The notes beneath the pieces are model-generated. The model had not been told where the DNA came from and did no database searches. It saw nothing but the letters and a program-made list of their open reading frames with translations. Below are positions 7,862 through 15,659 of a DNA stretch of 35,314 nt, piece by piece. The translations under genes were made by a program, and so were the position numbers. The DNA is from Acidobacteria bacterium RIFCSPLOWO2_12_FULL_54_10. Its GTDB lineage: Bacteria; Acidobacteriota; Terriglobia; 2-12-FULL-54-10. The stretch is from NCBI GenBank assembly GCA_001767075.1, contig MEKX01000115.1, positions 1-35,314 on the forward strand. The letters are read 5' to 3'. Position 1 is the stretch's first letter. Each line of letters begins with the position of its first letter.

Positions 7862-8401
7862 ATGTCCGGCATGGGAAACTTAGCCGGAGTGAAACGAGAT
7901 TTTGCCGCGTTAGAGCGGCGGCGGATGAGGGCCGCTCGGTTATTAGAGCGCGGGTGGAAGGAAGCGGCGGTAGCCCGGCGAGTGGGTGTGCATCGGCAAT
8001 CGGTCAACCGGTGGGCCAAGCAGTTGGCGTCCGGAGGCCGGGAGGCGTTACGGAAATCCCCTCGCGATGGACGCAAGCCCCAACTGAGCGCGGCAGACCT
8101 CCGACGAATCGTGGAGGGGCTGCAACGGGGCCCGGAAGCTCTGGGATACGAAACCGGACTGTGGACCAGTTGGCGGGTGGCCGATCTAATCGAACGAGAA
8201 TGTGGGGTTCGATATACCCGCGTCCACGTCTGGCGCATTCTCCGGGAGTTGGGCTGGAGTTGACTGTGGCCCGTCGGGCGCGCCTTGGAACAGGATGAGA
8301 AAGCGATTCGCCGCTGGAAGCAGGTGCGCTGGCCGGAAGTAAAAAAAAACTCCCAAAGACCAGAGCGCACGATCGTCTTTGTCGACGAGACGGGGCTGAG
8401 C
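7862..8401 (+). pseudogene. IS630-family transposase N-terminal half with internal TGA (remnant A)
   Basis: The first 133 residues are the helix-turn-helix half of an IS630 transposase (RRMRAARLLERGWKEAAVARR, then HRQSVNRW and the LRELGWS end). A TGA at 8261-8263 interrupts the frame where relatives usually have Cys. The same frame then continues with GRALEQDEKAIRRWK and reaches the first DDE aspartate in VFVDETGLSE near 8382-8400. The catalytic domain is then lost at a junction with another IS630 fragment. It is a broken transposase and not a selenoprotein. Confidence 0.82.
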
Positions 8402-8650
8402 GAGCGGGACTTGCGGGAGGGAGCTCAGGCTGCCGGATTCCCAACGGATCTGTGGACCTGTCCGCGAGTCGCTCCATTCATTTGGGCGCGCTGCGGAGTC
8501 CACTACGAAGTCTCCCGGGTCTGGCGTCTGCTGCGCTCCCTGGGTTGGACTCCCCAGAAACCAGAGCGCCGGGCTGTGGAGCGCAACGAACGGGAAATCC
8601 AGCGCTGGATCAAGAAGCAGCAGCCCCGCATTCAAAAAAGCCCGCCGGCA
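8402..8650 (+). pseudogene. Second IS630-family transposase fragment (remnant B)
   Basis: Directly joined to remnant A, this frame encodes another IS630 N-terminal region (LREGAQAAGFPTDLW, RVWRLLRSLGW, then the EREIQRWIKK linker) and stops resembling a transposase after QSPP-like residues near 8650. Bases 8521-8649 are almost identical to 14051-14179. The frame runs on without a stop into the cytochrome c gene downstream, which creates an artificial 519-residue reading frame; the cytochrome itself starts at 8783. Confidence 0.8.
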
Positions 8651-8689
8651 ATAAGTAGCGAGCAATCCGCCGCCAACCCACAGAAAGCG

Positions 8690-8698
8690 TGCTATACT
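8690..8698 (+). promoter_or_regulatory. Extended -10 promoter candidate for the cytochrome module
   Basis: TGCTATACT is an extended -10 element (TG-n-TATACT) lying 85 bases before the nonaheme cytochrome start. No -35 hexamer is visible, which extended -10 promoters can tolerate. It falls just beyond the IS630 remnant. Confidence 0.4.
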
Positions 8699-8782
8699 GA
8701 GCAGCTATTGCGGCGGGGTCCCGCGTCCAGTGACTTGTATCTGCCGGTACGAGAACGGGATGTGATCGAAAAGGGGCTCGAA

Positions 8783-9844
8783 ATGAAGTGGGCGCGTTCG
8801 ACGTGGTTCTTGTTGCTGTGCAGTCTCGTAGCGGTTCTTCCCTCGACAGCGGCCAAGCAGTCGGACCCGCAGGAAGTGGAGACCTGCCTCGCCTGCCACG
8901 GTGACAGTACTCTAGAAATCTCCTTGCCCAGCGGTGAGGTGCGCTCTCTTTACGTGGAGCCAACGGCATTTGCGGCTTCCATCCACGGCAACAAGCTTGC
9001 CTGCACAGATTGCCACGCAGACATTACGGAAATACCCCATTCGTCCAAGCCATTCCGAACGCTCCGGGAGTTTTCCGTCGCCTATTACGAGGCCTGCAAA
9101 AGCTGCCATTTTGCTAACTACACCAAGCTCCTGGACAGCGCCCACTATGCACGCCTCGCGCAGGGGGACCAGCGGGCTCCGCTGTGCGTAGACTGCCACG
9201 GCGCTCACTCCATTACCCCTCTCAACAAGCCGCGCTCCCAGCTTTCCAAGACCTGCGCGAAATGCCACCAGGAGATATCCGGCGTTTATAGCCAGAGCGT
9301 CCATGGGCGCGCTCTTCTGGGAGGGAACAGTCAAGACGTACCGGTGTGCACCGACTGCCACCGTTCTCATGACATCGCTGACCCGAGAACCTGGAATTGG
9401 CGTCGCAACATTCCGCAGCTTTGCGGCGGCTGCCATGGGAATCGGGAGTTGATGGTGAAATATGGCATTTCCAGAGACGTTTTCCAAAGCTATTTGGACG
9501 ATTTTCACGGAATGACCAGTTCCCTGTACCGTGAGGAGAAGGCTGCGCCTCCCACGATTACGGCGCTCTGTACGGATTGCCACGGGGTCCATGACATCAC
9601 GAAGGTTCAAGAACCGAACTCCCGGGTAGTGAAAGCAAACTTGGTGAAGGTGTGCCAGCAATGCCACCCGGACGCGTCCGAGAACTTTCCTTCGGCCTGG
9701 CTCTCCCATTACGAGGCGAGTTGGAAACAAGCCCCCTTGGTCTATATGGTAGAACTGTTTTACAAGATTTTCATTCCCTTCATAGTGGGTGGGCTGATCC
9801 TTCAGATCGGCCTGAATCTCTGGCGAGTGGTGGCCAATCGATGA
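8783..9844 (+). CDS. Nonaheme c-type cytochrome with C-terminal membrane anchor
   Basis: A 353-residue periplasmic electron-transfer protein. ATG 8783 is chosen because AAGGGG lies 6 bases upstream and a signal peptide (about 1-24) begins there. Nine CxxCH haem motifs begin at residues 35, 74, 105, 135, 158, 189, 214, 263 and 291. Three have the CxDCHxxH form (starts 135, 189 and 263), suggesting bis-His ligation. A single helix at about 324-350 anchors the C-terminus. The stop codon overlaps the next ATG (ATGA), so it is translationally coupled to the cytochrome b. Known pairs of this type move electrons between the quinone pool and periplasmic or outer carriers; the terminal partner is not visible here. 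Confidence 0.93.
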   Translation: MKWARSTWFLLLCSLVAVLPSTAAKQSDPQEVETCLACHGDSTLEISLPSGEVRSLYVEPTAFAASIHGNKLACTDCHADITEIPHSSKPFRTLREFSVAYYEACKSCHFANYTKLLDSAHYARLAQGDQRAPLCVDCHGAHSITPLNKPRSQLSKTCAKCHQEISGVYSQSVHGRALLGGNSQDVPVCTDCHRSHDIADPRTWNWRRNIPQLCGGCHGNRELMVKYGISRDVFQSYLDDFHGMTSSLYREEKAAPPTITALCTDCHGVHDITKVQEPNSRVVKANLVKVCQQCHPDASENFPSAWLSHYEASWKQAPLVYMVELFYKIFIPFIVGGLILQIGLNLWRVVANR

Positions 9845-10539
9845 GCGATTACGTCCGGCGTTTTACTCTTCGGCAGATTATCCAACACTTCTGTGTCATG
9901 GTTCTTTTCATCCTCTTGGCTCTGACGGGGTTCCCGCAAAAATTCTCCGAGGGGGACTGGGCCCGATGGATCATCCAGACCTTGGGGGGAATTGACCAGA
10001 CCCGATGGCTGCATCGGTACAGCGGGATTCTCTTCGCCGCGCTGGTGGCGGTTCATATACAGAGCGAGATATTCCGGCTGGTGCTGCGCCGGGCGTCTCC
10101 GGCGATGGTCCCGACGGGGAAGGACTTCCAGGATGCGGTGAAGATGCTGCGGTACTATCTGGGTCTCTCGGACGAGCAGGCGCGATTCGGCCGGTATGAT
10201 TACCGGCAGAAGTTTGAATACTGGGGGCTGGTGCTGGGATCGGTGATCATGATCGCCACAGGCTTTATCCTGTATTTCCCCATCGCCGTCACTCGTTTCC
10301 TGCCGGGGGAACTCATCCCGGTTGCCAAGATCGCGCACAGCAATGAGGGGCTCCTGGCATTTCTGGTGGTCATCACCTGGCATATCTTCAACGCCCACTT
10401 ATCTCCCGACTCCTTTCCTTTCGATGCGAGTATCTTCACCGGAAAGATCAGCCGGGAGAAGATGGAGAAGGAGCACCCGCTGGAGTATGAGCGGATGCAA
10501 GAGTTAACCCGACCCGCAGAATCGAGCCAAGATGACTGA
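9841..10539 (+). CDS. Membrane cytochrome b (b561/FdhI-like), quinone-interacting subunit
   Basis: A 232-residue integral membrane protein with four predicted helices (about 14-31, 56-80, 126-150 and 165-187). Histidines at 16, 58, 72, 166, 181 and 186 sit in or near the helices, enough to ligate two b haems as in formate-dehydrogenase gamma and thiosulfate-reductase-type cytochromes. The first 4 bases overlap the nonaheme cytochrome gene, implying a stoichiometric complex with that protein anchored beside it. The role inferred is quinol oxidation (or quinone reduction) with the nonaheme subunit as periplasmic partner. The frame could be extended upstream, but the overlap start is natural and begins MSDYVRRF. 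Confidence 0.88.
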   Translation: MSDYVRRFTLRQIIQHFCVMVLFILLALTGFPQKFSEGDWARWIIQTLGGIDQTRWLHRYSGILFAALVAVHIQSEIFRLVLRRASPAMVPTGKDFQDAVKMLRYYLGLSDEQARFGRYDYRQKFEYWGLVLGSVIMIATGFILYFPIAVTRFLPGELIPVAKIAHSNEGLLAFLVVITWHIFNAHLSPDSFPFDASIFTGKISREKMEKEHPLEYERMQELTRPAESSQDD

Positions 10540-10640
10540 TTCGCTGTTCCGCCCGACTGTCCGGCTTGATTTCGCACTCGCCTTTTTACGAGTTTCCTGA
10601 AACACGACGTGCAGCCGGGATTCCCAAACGGAGGCAGTCC

Positions 10641-12518
10641 ATGAAGAGATTCTCCTTACGACAGGCTTGGAGCCGTCGAGGGCTTCGTGTTCGGATCATC
10701 CTTCTGGTGGGGGTCGGCACGCTGGCTCCCGTCCTGGCTCTCGGCTGGGCCAGTTGGGCCAGATTTGGGGATATGAGGGAGCAACTGCTGGCGGAGCGGC
10801 GGCTTCTGGCGGAGAGCATTGCCCGCCACGTGGAATATGTTCTCCAGTCGAACCTGGAAATCTTGCAGGGAACATCCTCCAAGCTTGGCGTGGATTTTGA
10901 AAATCTGGATATAGTCCAAGGGCAGGCTGCCGTTAAAGAGGCATACCTCCGCTCTCGGTTGCTGGGGCGAGTCTTTCTGCTGGCGCCGAATGGGGAGGTT
11001 TTGTGCGAGGAGCCTGTCGGCAGCGGTGAAATCACGGCGGTCTTGGCCGGCCTTCCGGTCGCTGCAGAGGCGCTTCGCACGGGCCGACCGACCGTTTCGG
11101 AACTGGTCTGGGATTCCAGCCGCGGCCGACGCCTCTATCTGCTGGTGCCGATGAGGAACTGGCAAGGGAAGGTGGTGGGACTGGTCGCCGGCCAAATTGA
11201 TCCGGCGAATCCCCAGCTTCACTCGCTCCTCCAACCATTTCTGTTTAGCCGCAACAGTTCGGCGGACTTGGTGGATGGGCAGGGAATCGTCCTTGCGTCC
11301 ACAGACCCGAGTCGGCTCTATCAGCAGCGGGACCATCGCCAGTTTTTACAGGGACTCATCCGACAGCGGAAGTCTGCGACGGGCGCCTGCCACAGTTGCC
11401 ATCCGGGCAGTATGCTGCGCGGGCAAGTTCAGGAGGTCATCACCTTTGTTCCCCTCTCGTTGGCTCCTTGGGGAATCTTGCTTCGGCAACCGGAGGCGGA
11501 GGCCTTCGCCACCGTGATCTCACTCCGCCGCCAAGTCCTTGGGTTGGGGCCTGTCCTCCTGGCGGTGGCCGTGCTCTTTGCCTGGGGAGCGGCCCGGAGT
11601 GTAACAAAGCCTCTCGGCGTGCTGACCGGGGCTTCCGAGCGAATCGCTGCCGGGGATCTGGCAGAGCCGATTGCCTCGTTGGGCGAAGATGAGGTGGGTC
11701 GGCTGAGCCGCTCGCTGGAAAAGATGCGGGCGGCCTTACAAGAGTCTCTAGAGAGCGTGGCGCAGGCCAACCAGCAATTGGAGCGCAGAGTGGAAGAACG
11801 AACGAGGGAATTGGAGCGCTTGTACCAGCAGCTCCGCGAGCGGGAAGAGTCGCGCAGGCAGTTGCTCCGTAAAGTGATTTCTGCCCAGGAGGAGGAGCGG
11901 AAACGGATCGCCCGCGAACTCCACGATGAAACGAGCCAGGCCCTGACCGCCCTGCTCATGAGGCTCGAAACAGTCTTAGTCGCTCTCCCCTCGGAGGAGC
12001 CGCGAAGGCGGTTGGAGGAAGCCAAGGTTTTGGCAGGGCGAACGGTGGATGGGTTGCACCGGCTCATCCTGGATCTGCGTCCCGCGGTGCTGGACGACCT
12101 GGGCCTGCTTTCCGCCATCCGCTGGTGCGCCGAACGACACCTAAAGCCTTTGGGGACCGTCGTTCGGTGTGAGTTCAGCGGACTCGACCGGCGCCTGCCG
12201 ACGGAAATCGAGACGGCTCTTTTCCGCGCAGTCCAGGAGGCCGTAAGCAACATTGCCAAGCATGCCCAAGCCGAAACGGTGTTGATCCAATGCGCCCTGC
12301 GTGGCGGCGTCCTTACGGTAGAGATCGAGGATGACGGCAAGGGCTTTGACCCCTCGAAGATGGGCACGCCCGGGGCCGCCATTCGCGGGGTGGGTCTGCT
12401 GGGGATTCAGGAACGCATGGAATTGCTGGGAGGATCGGTTCAGATCGAGTCCGAGCCGGGCCAGGGCTGCCGCCTCGTCCTGACCGTGTCCGTCGCCTCG
12501 GAGGGAAGCGATGCCTAA
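10641..12518 (+). CDS. Membrane histidine kinase with CxxCH haem motif in its Cache-like sensor
   Basis: A 625-residue sensor kinase. ATG 10641 has GGAGG 6 bases upstream. Two membrane helices (about 16-36 and 295-315) bound an extracytoplasmic Cache-like domain that contains C250-H-S-C253-H254, a covalent haem c motif on the side of the membrane where cytochrome c maturation works. A HAMP domain (about 316-368), a coiled coil and a HisKA_3 domain with phospho-acceptor His428 in RELHDETSQ follow. The ATPase domain shows an N box (EAVSNIAKHA) and DDGKGF. It overlaps the response regulator by 8 bases and lies 101 bases after the cytochrome b gene. It probably senses redox state or a haem-binding gas. 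Confidence 0.9.
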   Translation: MKRFSLRQAWSRRGLRVRIILLVGVGTLAPVLALGWASWARFGDMREQLLAERRLLAESIARHVEYVLQSNLEILQGTSSKLGVDFENLDIVQGQAAVKEAYLRSRLLGRVFLLAPNGEVLCEEPVGSGEITAVLAGLPVAAEALRTGRPTVSELVWDSSRGRRLYLLVPMRNWQGKVVGLVAGQIDPANPQLHSLLQPFLFSRNSSADLVDGQGIVLASTDPSRLYQQRDHRQFLQGLIRQRKSATGACHSCHPGSMLRGQVQEVITFVPLSLAPWGILLRQPEAEAFATVISLRRQVLGLGPVLLAVAVLFAWGAARSVTKPLGVLTGASERIAAGDLAEPIASLGEDEVGRLSRSLEKMRAALQESLESVAQANQQLERRVEERTRELERLYQQLREREESRRQLLRKVISAQEEERKRIARELHDETSQALTALLMRLETVLVALPSEEPRRRLEEAKVLAGRTVDGLHRLILDLRPAVLDDLGLLSAIRWCAERHLKPLGTVVRCEFSGLDRRLPTEIETALFRAVQEAVSNIAKHAQAETVLIQCALRGGVLTVEIEDDGKGFDPSKMGTPGAAIRGVGLLGIQERMELLGGSVQIESEPGQGCRLVLTVSVASEGSDA

Positions 12519-13170
12519 AATCCGGGTCCTGATTGCAGACGACCACGCCATTCTCCGAGAGGGAATTCGCGCACTGCTGGCGTTCCAAGCAGATATGGAG
12601 GTGGTGGGGGAAGCTGCCGACGGCAGCGAAGCGATCGAACAGTGTCGTCGGCTCCACCCGGACATCGTGTTGATGGACATCGCCATGCCCGGGTTGGGAG
12701 GACTGGAAGCGACGCTGGAGATCAAGAAAGAAGATCCCCGCATCAAGATTCTGGTTCTCACCCAGTATGAGGAACGCGAGTACATTCGGAGATTTCTGAA
12801 GGCCGGGATGGCCGGCTATGTCCTGAAAAAGGCCGTCAGCTCCGAACTGGCCACGGCCATTCGCGCCGCCTACCGCGGGGGCCTCGTCTTGGCGCCCGAA
12901 GTGGCCCGGGAAGCTCTGGAGGAATTCCAGGAGCGATCCGCACTCGAAGAAAGCGCTGATCCTTACGAGATGCTCACCGACCGCGAGAAGGAGGTGCTCA
13001 AGCTGGTAGCGGAAGGCCACAGCAACAAAGAGGTGGCGGAGACCCTCGGCATCAGCGTGAAGACGGCCATGTCTCACCGGGAGCATCTCATGGACAAATT
13101 GCAGCTCCACAACCGGACGGATCTGATCCGGTTCGCGCTGCGCCAAGGAGTCATCCGCGCCGAACCCTGA
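12511..13170 (+). CDS. NarL/FixJ-family response regulator
   Basis: A 219-residue transcription factor. The receiver domain has the acidic pair DDH near the N-terminus, phospho-acceptor Asp56 in LMDIAMPG and Lys in YVLKKA. A LuxR-type helix-turn-helix occupies about 154-215 (LTDREKEVLKLVAEG, NKEVAETLGIS). The gene starts inside the 3' end of the kinase gene, so the two are a cognate pair of the NarX/NarL class. Likely targets are the neighbouring cytochrome genes and possibly the small membrane-protein gene that converges on it; no binding site is proven. Confidence 0.93.
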   Translation: MPKIRVLIADDHAILREGIRALLAFQADMEVVGEAADGSEAIEQCRRLHPDIVLMDIAMPGLGGLEATLEIKKEDPRIKILVLTQYEEREYIRRFLKAGMAGYVLKKAVSSELATAIRAAYRGGLVLAPEVAREALEEFQERSALEESADPYEMLTDREKEVLKLVAEGHSNKEVAETLGISVKTAMSHREHLMDKLQLHNRTDLIRFALRQGVIRAEP

Positions 13171-13171
13171 C

Positions 13172-13229
13172 GCCAAATTCTTCGGGCTGGACGGGAACTG
13201 GCTCCGCCGCAATCCGAAGCCGATTTGGC
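13172..13229. terminator. Inverted repeat between convergent genes
   Basis: GCCAAAT (13172-13178) plus CTTCGG (13180-13185) pair with CCGAAG (13214-13219) plus ATTTGGC (13223-13229), leaving a small internal loop. It lies immediately after the response regulator stop and before the end of the opposing membrane-protein gene, so it could terminate from both sides. Confidence 0.45.
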
Positions 13230-13280
13230 TTGCTCCACGATCCATCCGAAAAGGCCGGTGCGGGTCGCGGCGCATGCCGT

Positions 13281-13586
13281 TCAGGCCCGGAGGGTGGCAC
13301 GGACCAGCGCCCTCAGCTCTGTGATCGCCTTGCCGAGAAACTGCATGATCTTCCGCGCCACCAACCAGAAAACCATGGCAAACCCAATGAAGGGCAGGAA
13401 GACCACGTAAAGGAGACCCAGGAAAGGTGCGCTGCACATAAACAAGAGCACCGGCAACTTGATGTAGCGGTCTGTTTCGCTCCCCGGCAGCAGTCCGGCG
13501 CCTTTTTCAATAGTGACAATCTCCCACCTCTTGAAGTTCCAGTAAAAACCGCTCTTAACGCTTTGTCCACCTTGGTAGTTCAGCAT
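13281..13586 (-). CDS. Small membrane protein of unknown function
   Basis: A 101-residue protein starting at 13586, where AGGAGG lies 8 bases upstream; the longer frame to 13790 has no such signal. The N-terminus (MLNYQGGQSVKSGFYWN) is soluble and includes a conserved-looking GG-x-x-V-x-x-G-x-Y-W pattern, followed by two hydrophobic helices (about 48-65 and 67-85) and a basic C-terminal helix. I have seen similar short proteins beside respiratory genes but know of no assigned function. It converges on the response regulator. A perfect 8-base inverted repeat lies in its promoter region. Confidence 0.75.
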   Translation of the reverse strand: MLNYQGGQSVKSGFYWNFKRWEIVTIEKGAGLLPGSETDRYIKLPVLLFMCSAPFLGLLYVVFLPFIGFAMVFWLVARKIMQFLGKAITELRALVRATLRA

Positions 13587-13603
13587 TGCATTTTCCTCCT
13601 TCT

Positions 13604-13642
13604 GTATAACACTCTTATCATTCCACCTGTACGATACAGGTG
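13604..13642 (-). promoter_or_regulatory. Operator palindrome and -10 element upstream of the small membrane protein
   Basis: CACCTGTA (13624-13631) and TACAGGTG (13635-13642) form a perfect inverted repeat with a 3-base centre. On the minus strand a TTATAC -10 lies at 13604-13609, which puts the palindrome over the -35 position. No good -35 hexamer is seen, so the site could bind an activator or a repressor. The regulator is unknown; the neighbouring NarL-type protein is one candidate. Confidence 0.5.
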
Positions 13643-13819
13643 AACGCCGTGCGTAACAATACGGAGACCACCCGATTCGCCTAGGGAAAAAGAACCTACC
13701 TCCGAGAGAAAAACTTCTCAGGAGGAGGATCAATTCACCGGAGTTCGCGGGGGGTAAATCCCCTAGAAGATGTTTCAAAACCTGGTACAAGCCACTGATT
13801 CTGCTTTGAATCGGTAGCG

Positions 13820-13834
13820 GTTATCCCGGATAAC
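13820..13834. repeat. Short perfect palindrome GTTATCC-C-GGATAAC
   Basis: Seven-base arms surround a single central base, just upstream of the IS5-type fragment. It could be an orphan operator or part of an IS end; no gene to regulate is adjacent. Confidence 0.35.
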
Positions 13835-13871
13835 GTGGTTGCCAGGAGACTCGATGCCATGATCCGGACCG

Positions 13872-14058
13872 TTGTTGCGTGAGCTGCCATGTGAAAAAAT
13901 CGCGCCTCTGCTGTCCCGACCCCGAAAGAATCCTCGCGGAGGGCGACCGCGTGCCGACGACCGCAAAGTGCTGGAAGGTATCCTGTGGATATTGGGCAGC
14001 GGCGATCACTGGTATGACTCGCCGGATCAGGACCCGCCGCCCTCGACCTGCTGGCGTC
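13872..14058 (+). pseudogene. IS5-family transposase N-terminal fragment
   Basis: The frame encodes EKIAPLLSRP, NPRGGRPRADDR, KVLEGILWILGSG and then PPPSTCWR, the standard N-terminal third of an IS5-type transposase. At the CTGGCGTCTG sequence (14051-14060) it switches into an IS630 fragment, so the catalytic part is absent. No functional start or RBS is seen. Confidence 0.8.
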
Positions 14059-14310
14059 TGCTGCGCTCCCTGGTTGGACTCCCCAGAAACCAGAGCGCCG
14101 GGCTGTGGAGCGCAACGAACGGGAAATCCAGCGCTGGATCAAGAAGCAGTGGCCCCGCATTCCCAAAAAGCCCGCCGGCTGAGGGCGCCCCTGATTTCCC
14201 TCGACGAAACCGGCTTTCTGATGGCCCCTTTGATCTGCCGAAGCTGGTTTCCCCGGAGCCAAACCCCCATCTTCTATCAACGCGGCGGCTCCTATCAGAA
14301 GGTCTCTTGA
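14051..14310 (+). pseudogene. IS630-family transposase fragment (remnant C)
   Basis: Bases 14051-14179 repeat 8521-8649 with very few differences, including loss of one G in the LGW codons that shifts the frame. Translation in the corrected frames gives WRLLRSL, KPERRAVERNEREIQRW, then ISLDETGFLMAP with the DDE aspartate and a YQRGGSYQKVS stretch before a TGA. The 3' part of the transposase is missing and is replaced by a peptidase fragment. Confidence 0.8.
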
Positions 14311-14523
14311 ATTGGCGCACTGGCCATGCACGACCTCGCCGAACCCAGTGCCGAACTCCAACCCGGCATGGTCATCACGGTGGAACCAGGAATCTACCTG
14401 CCGGAGGAAAACCTTGGCGTCCGCATTGAAGACATGTTGCAGGTTACTAAAACAGGTGGCGTGGTTCTTACGGAAAAGTTGCCCCGCGAAGTGGAGGAAA
14501 CTGAAAGCTGGATGGGGCGGTAG
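14311..14523 (+). pseudogene. C-terminal fragment of an M24-family Xaa-Pro aminopeptidase
   Basis: The last 65 or so codons of a PepP/PepQ-type peptidase: [16 protein letters not shown], then [11 protein letters not shown] and a C-terminal [11 protein letters not shown]. These contain the metal-ligand glutamates of the pita-bread fold. The remainder of the gene is absent; IS630 sequence abuts the upstream edge. It is a truncated relic left by a rearrangement and unlikely to be active. Confidence 0.82.
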
Positions 14524-14584
14524 GAGAAGCCCACGCCGAAATATAGCCTTCGCCGCGGCTGCCCCGCTTTAGTGGCAATCCTCT

Positions 14585-15457
14585 TCAAAACTGCTGTTGG
14601 GAGGCGATGAAGGCTTTCAACTCCGACACTGCAATCGCCTCTCCTATCATGACCTGCACTGTATCGTAGAATTCTTCGAGAACAAGTGCAACGGCCTCTT
14701 CGTTCGACACCGGTCTGACGGTCCCATCCGGCATGGCGAAGGAGAACGTCCCAAAAGATAACCCAGTAGTATGTTGCATCCCTGTAATGACCGTTGGTAC
14801 GAGCTGGCTGAACAACCGCTGTTTCCAAACCACCACACCGACGACCTTGTTACTATTCGCCATAAACACCGGCCCCCCTGAGTTGCCCGGATTAAAAGCA
14901 CCGTTGACGACGATGTGCTTGACAGTTCTGGCACCAATCTTCACATCGTTGTACCCGGCCACATACCCAACGCTTAAAAGAGGTGCAGGGCCGCTATAGA
15001 CCAACGGGAAGCCCCAAGTGGAAACGGCAGTTCCGAGCACAGGACTCACGTCTGCCCCAAGCTCCAGTCCGCCTATCAGTTTCTCTGCGGGGCGGAGCAG
15101 TGCTAAATCGCGGTCAGAATCGGTAGCAAGCTTGGTGAAACGAATAGTCTTTCCAAGCGGCGACACCGCCTCCATCTCGTTGTGTACACAGCCCCTGACG
15201 ACGTGCTCGTTCGTGACAATGATGCCAGTCTTCAGAAGGAAACCGGTTCCCTTCTTCTGCGTTTTCGGGCAAAGCATCAGATAAACCGACGTGATAGAAT
15301 TCCGCTGGACTTCCCCAGCAGCATCCAGTACCCAACGGGTTGCTACCGGGACGCTTTCCGTGGCAGTTGGCTGTTCCACGGTTTGCCCCAGCAAAGCGAC
15401 AGAGGCGACGAACAGGAGGCAACAGCGGGCGATCAAACGTTGCACTCTGATACTCAT
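14585..15457 (-). CDS. Secreted trypsin-like serine protease (S1 family)
   Basis: A 290-residue exported protease of the HtrA-like fold without a PDZ domain. A signal peptide covers about 1-24. The catalytic triad is His85 in TNEHVV, Asp117 in DRDLALL and Ser193 in GNSGGP. The remainder after about residue 240 is a helical tail (EEAVALVLEEFYDTVQ) of unknown role. GAGGAG lies 5 bases before the ATG at 15457. The next gene on the minus strand, selB, ends about 380 bases upstream, and a MITE-like repeat lies between, so it probably has its own promoter. Substrates are unknown. Confidence 0.88.
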   Translation of the reverse strand: MSIRVQRLIARCCLLFVASVALLGQTVEQPTATESVPVATRWVLDAAGEVQRNSITSVYLMLCPKTQKKGTGFLLKTGIIVTNEHVVRGCVHNEMEAVSPLGKTIRFTKLATDSDRDLALLRPAEKLIGGLELGADVSPVLGTAVSTWGFPLVYSGPAPLLSVGYVAGYNDVKIGARTVKHIVVNGAFNPGNSGGPVFMANSNKVVGVVVWKQRLFSQLVPTVITGMQHTTGLSFGTFSFAMPDGTVRPVSNEEAVALVLEEFYDTVQVMIGEAIAVSELKAFIASQQQF

Positions 15458-15659
15458 AGCTTCTCCTCAAAATAAGAATGTCCACTCGTGGGATTCCCTT
15501 TCAACTTCGGTGGACTACACACCGCACAAATTATCCAGCTAATCGATTTGGGTTGCAATTCAACGTAACGCGCAAGTCAGTAGCCACGGCGAGCGCTTTT
15601 TCTCGCCTTGGGTCTTTCTCGCAAGCAGGAGACGAAACTATCGCTCGGGTAATGATACC

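Noticed and set aside
8261-8263. In-frame TGA between two transposase parts, with selB in the same window, as a possible selenocysteine codon
   Set aside because: The frame is an IS630 remnant already fused to another fragment and lacks its catalytic end. Relatives commonly have Cys at this place, so a TGC to TGA nonsense change is enough. No SECIS-like hairpin was noticed just after it.
13735-14361. 208-codon minus-strand frame over the transposon debris
   Set aside because: It runs opposite IS5 and IS630 fragments that are recognised on the plus strand and has no family pattern.
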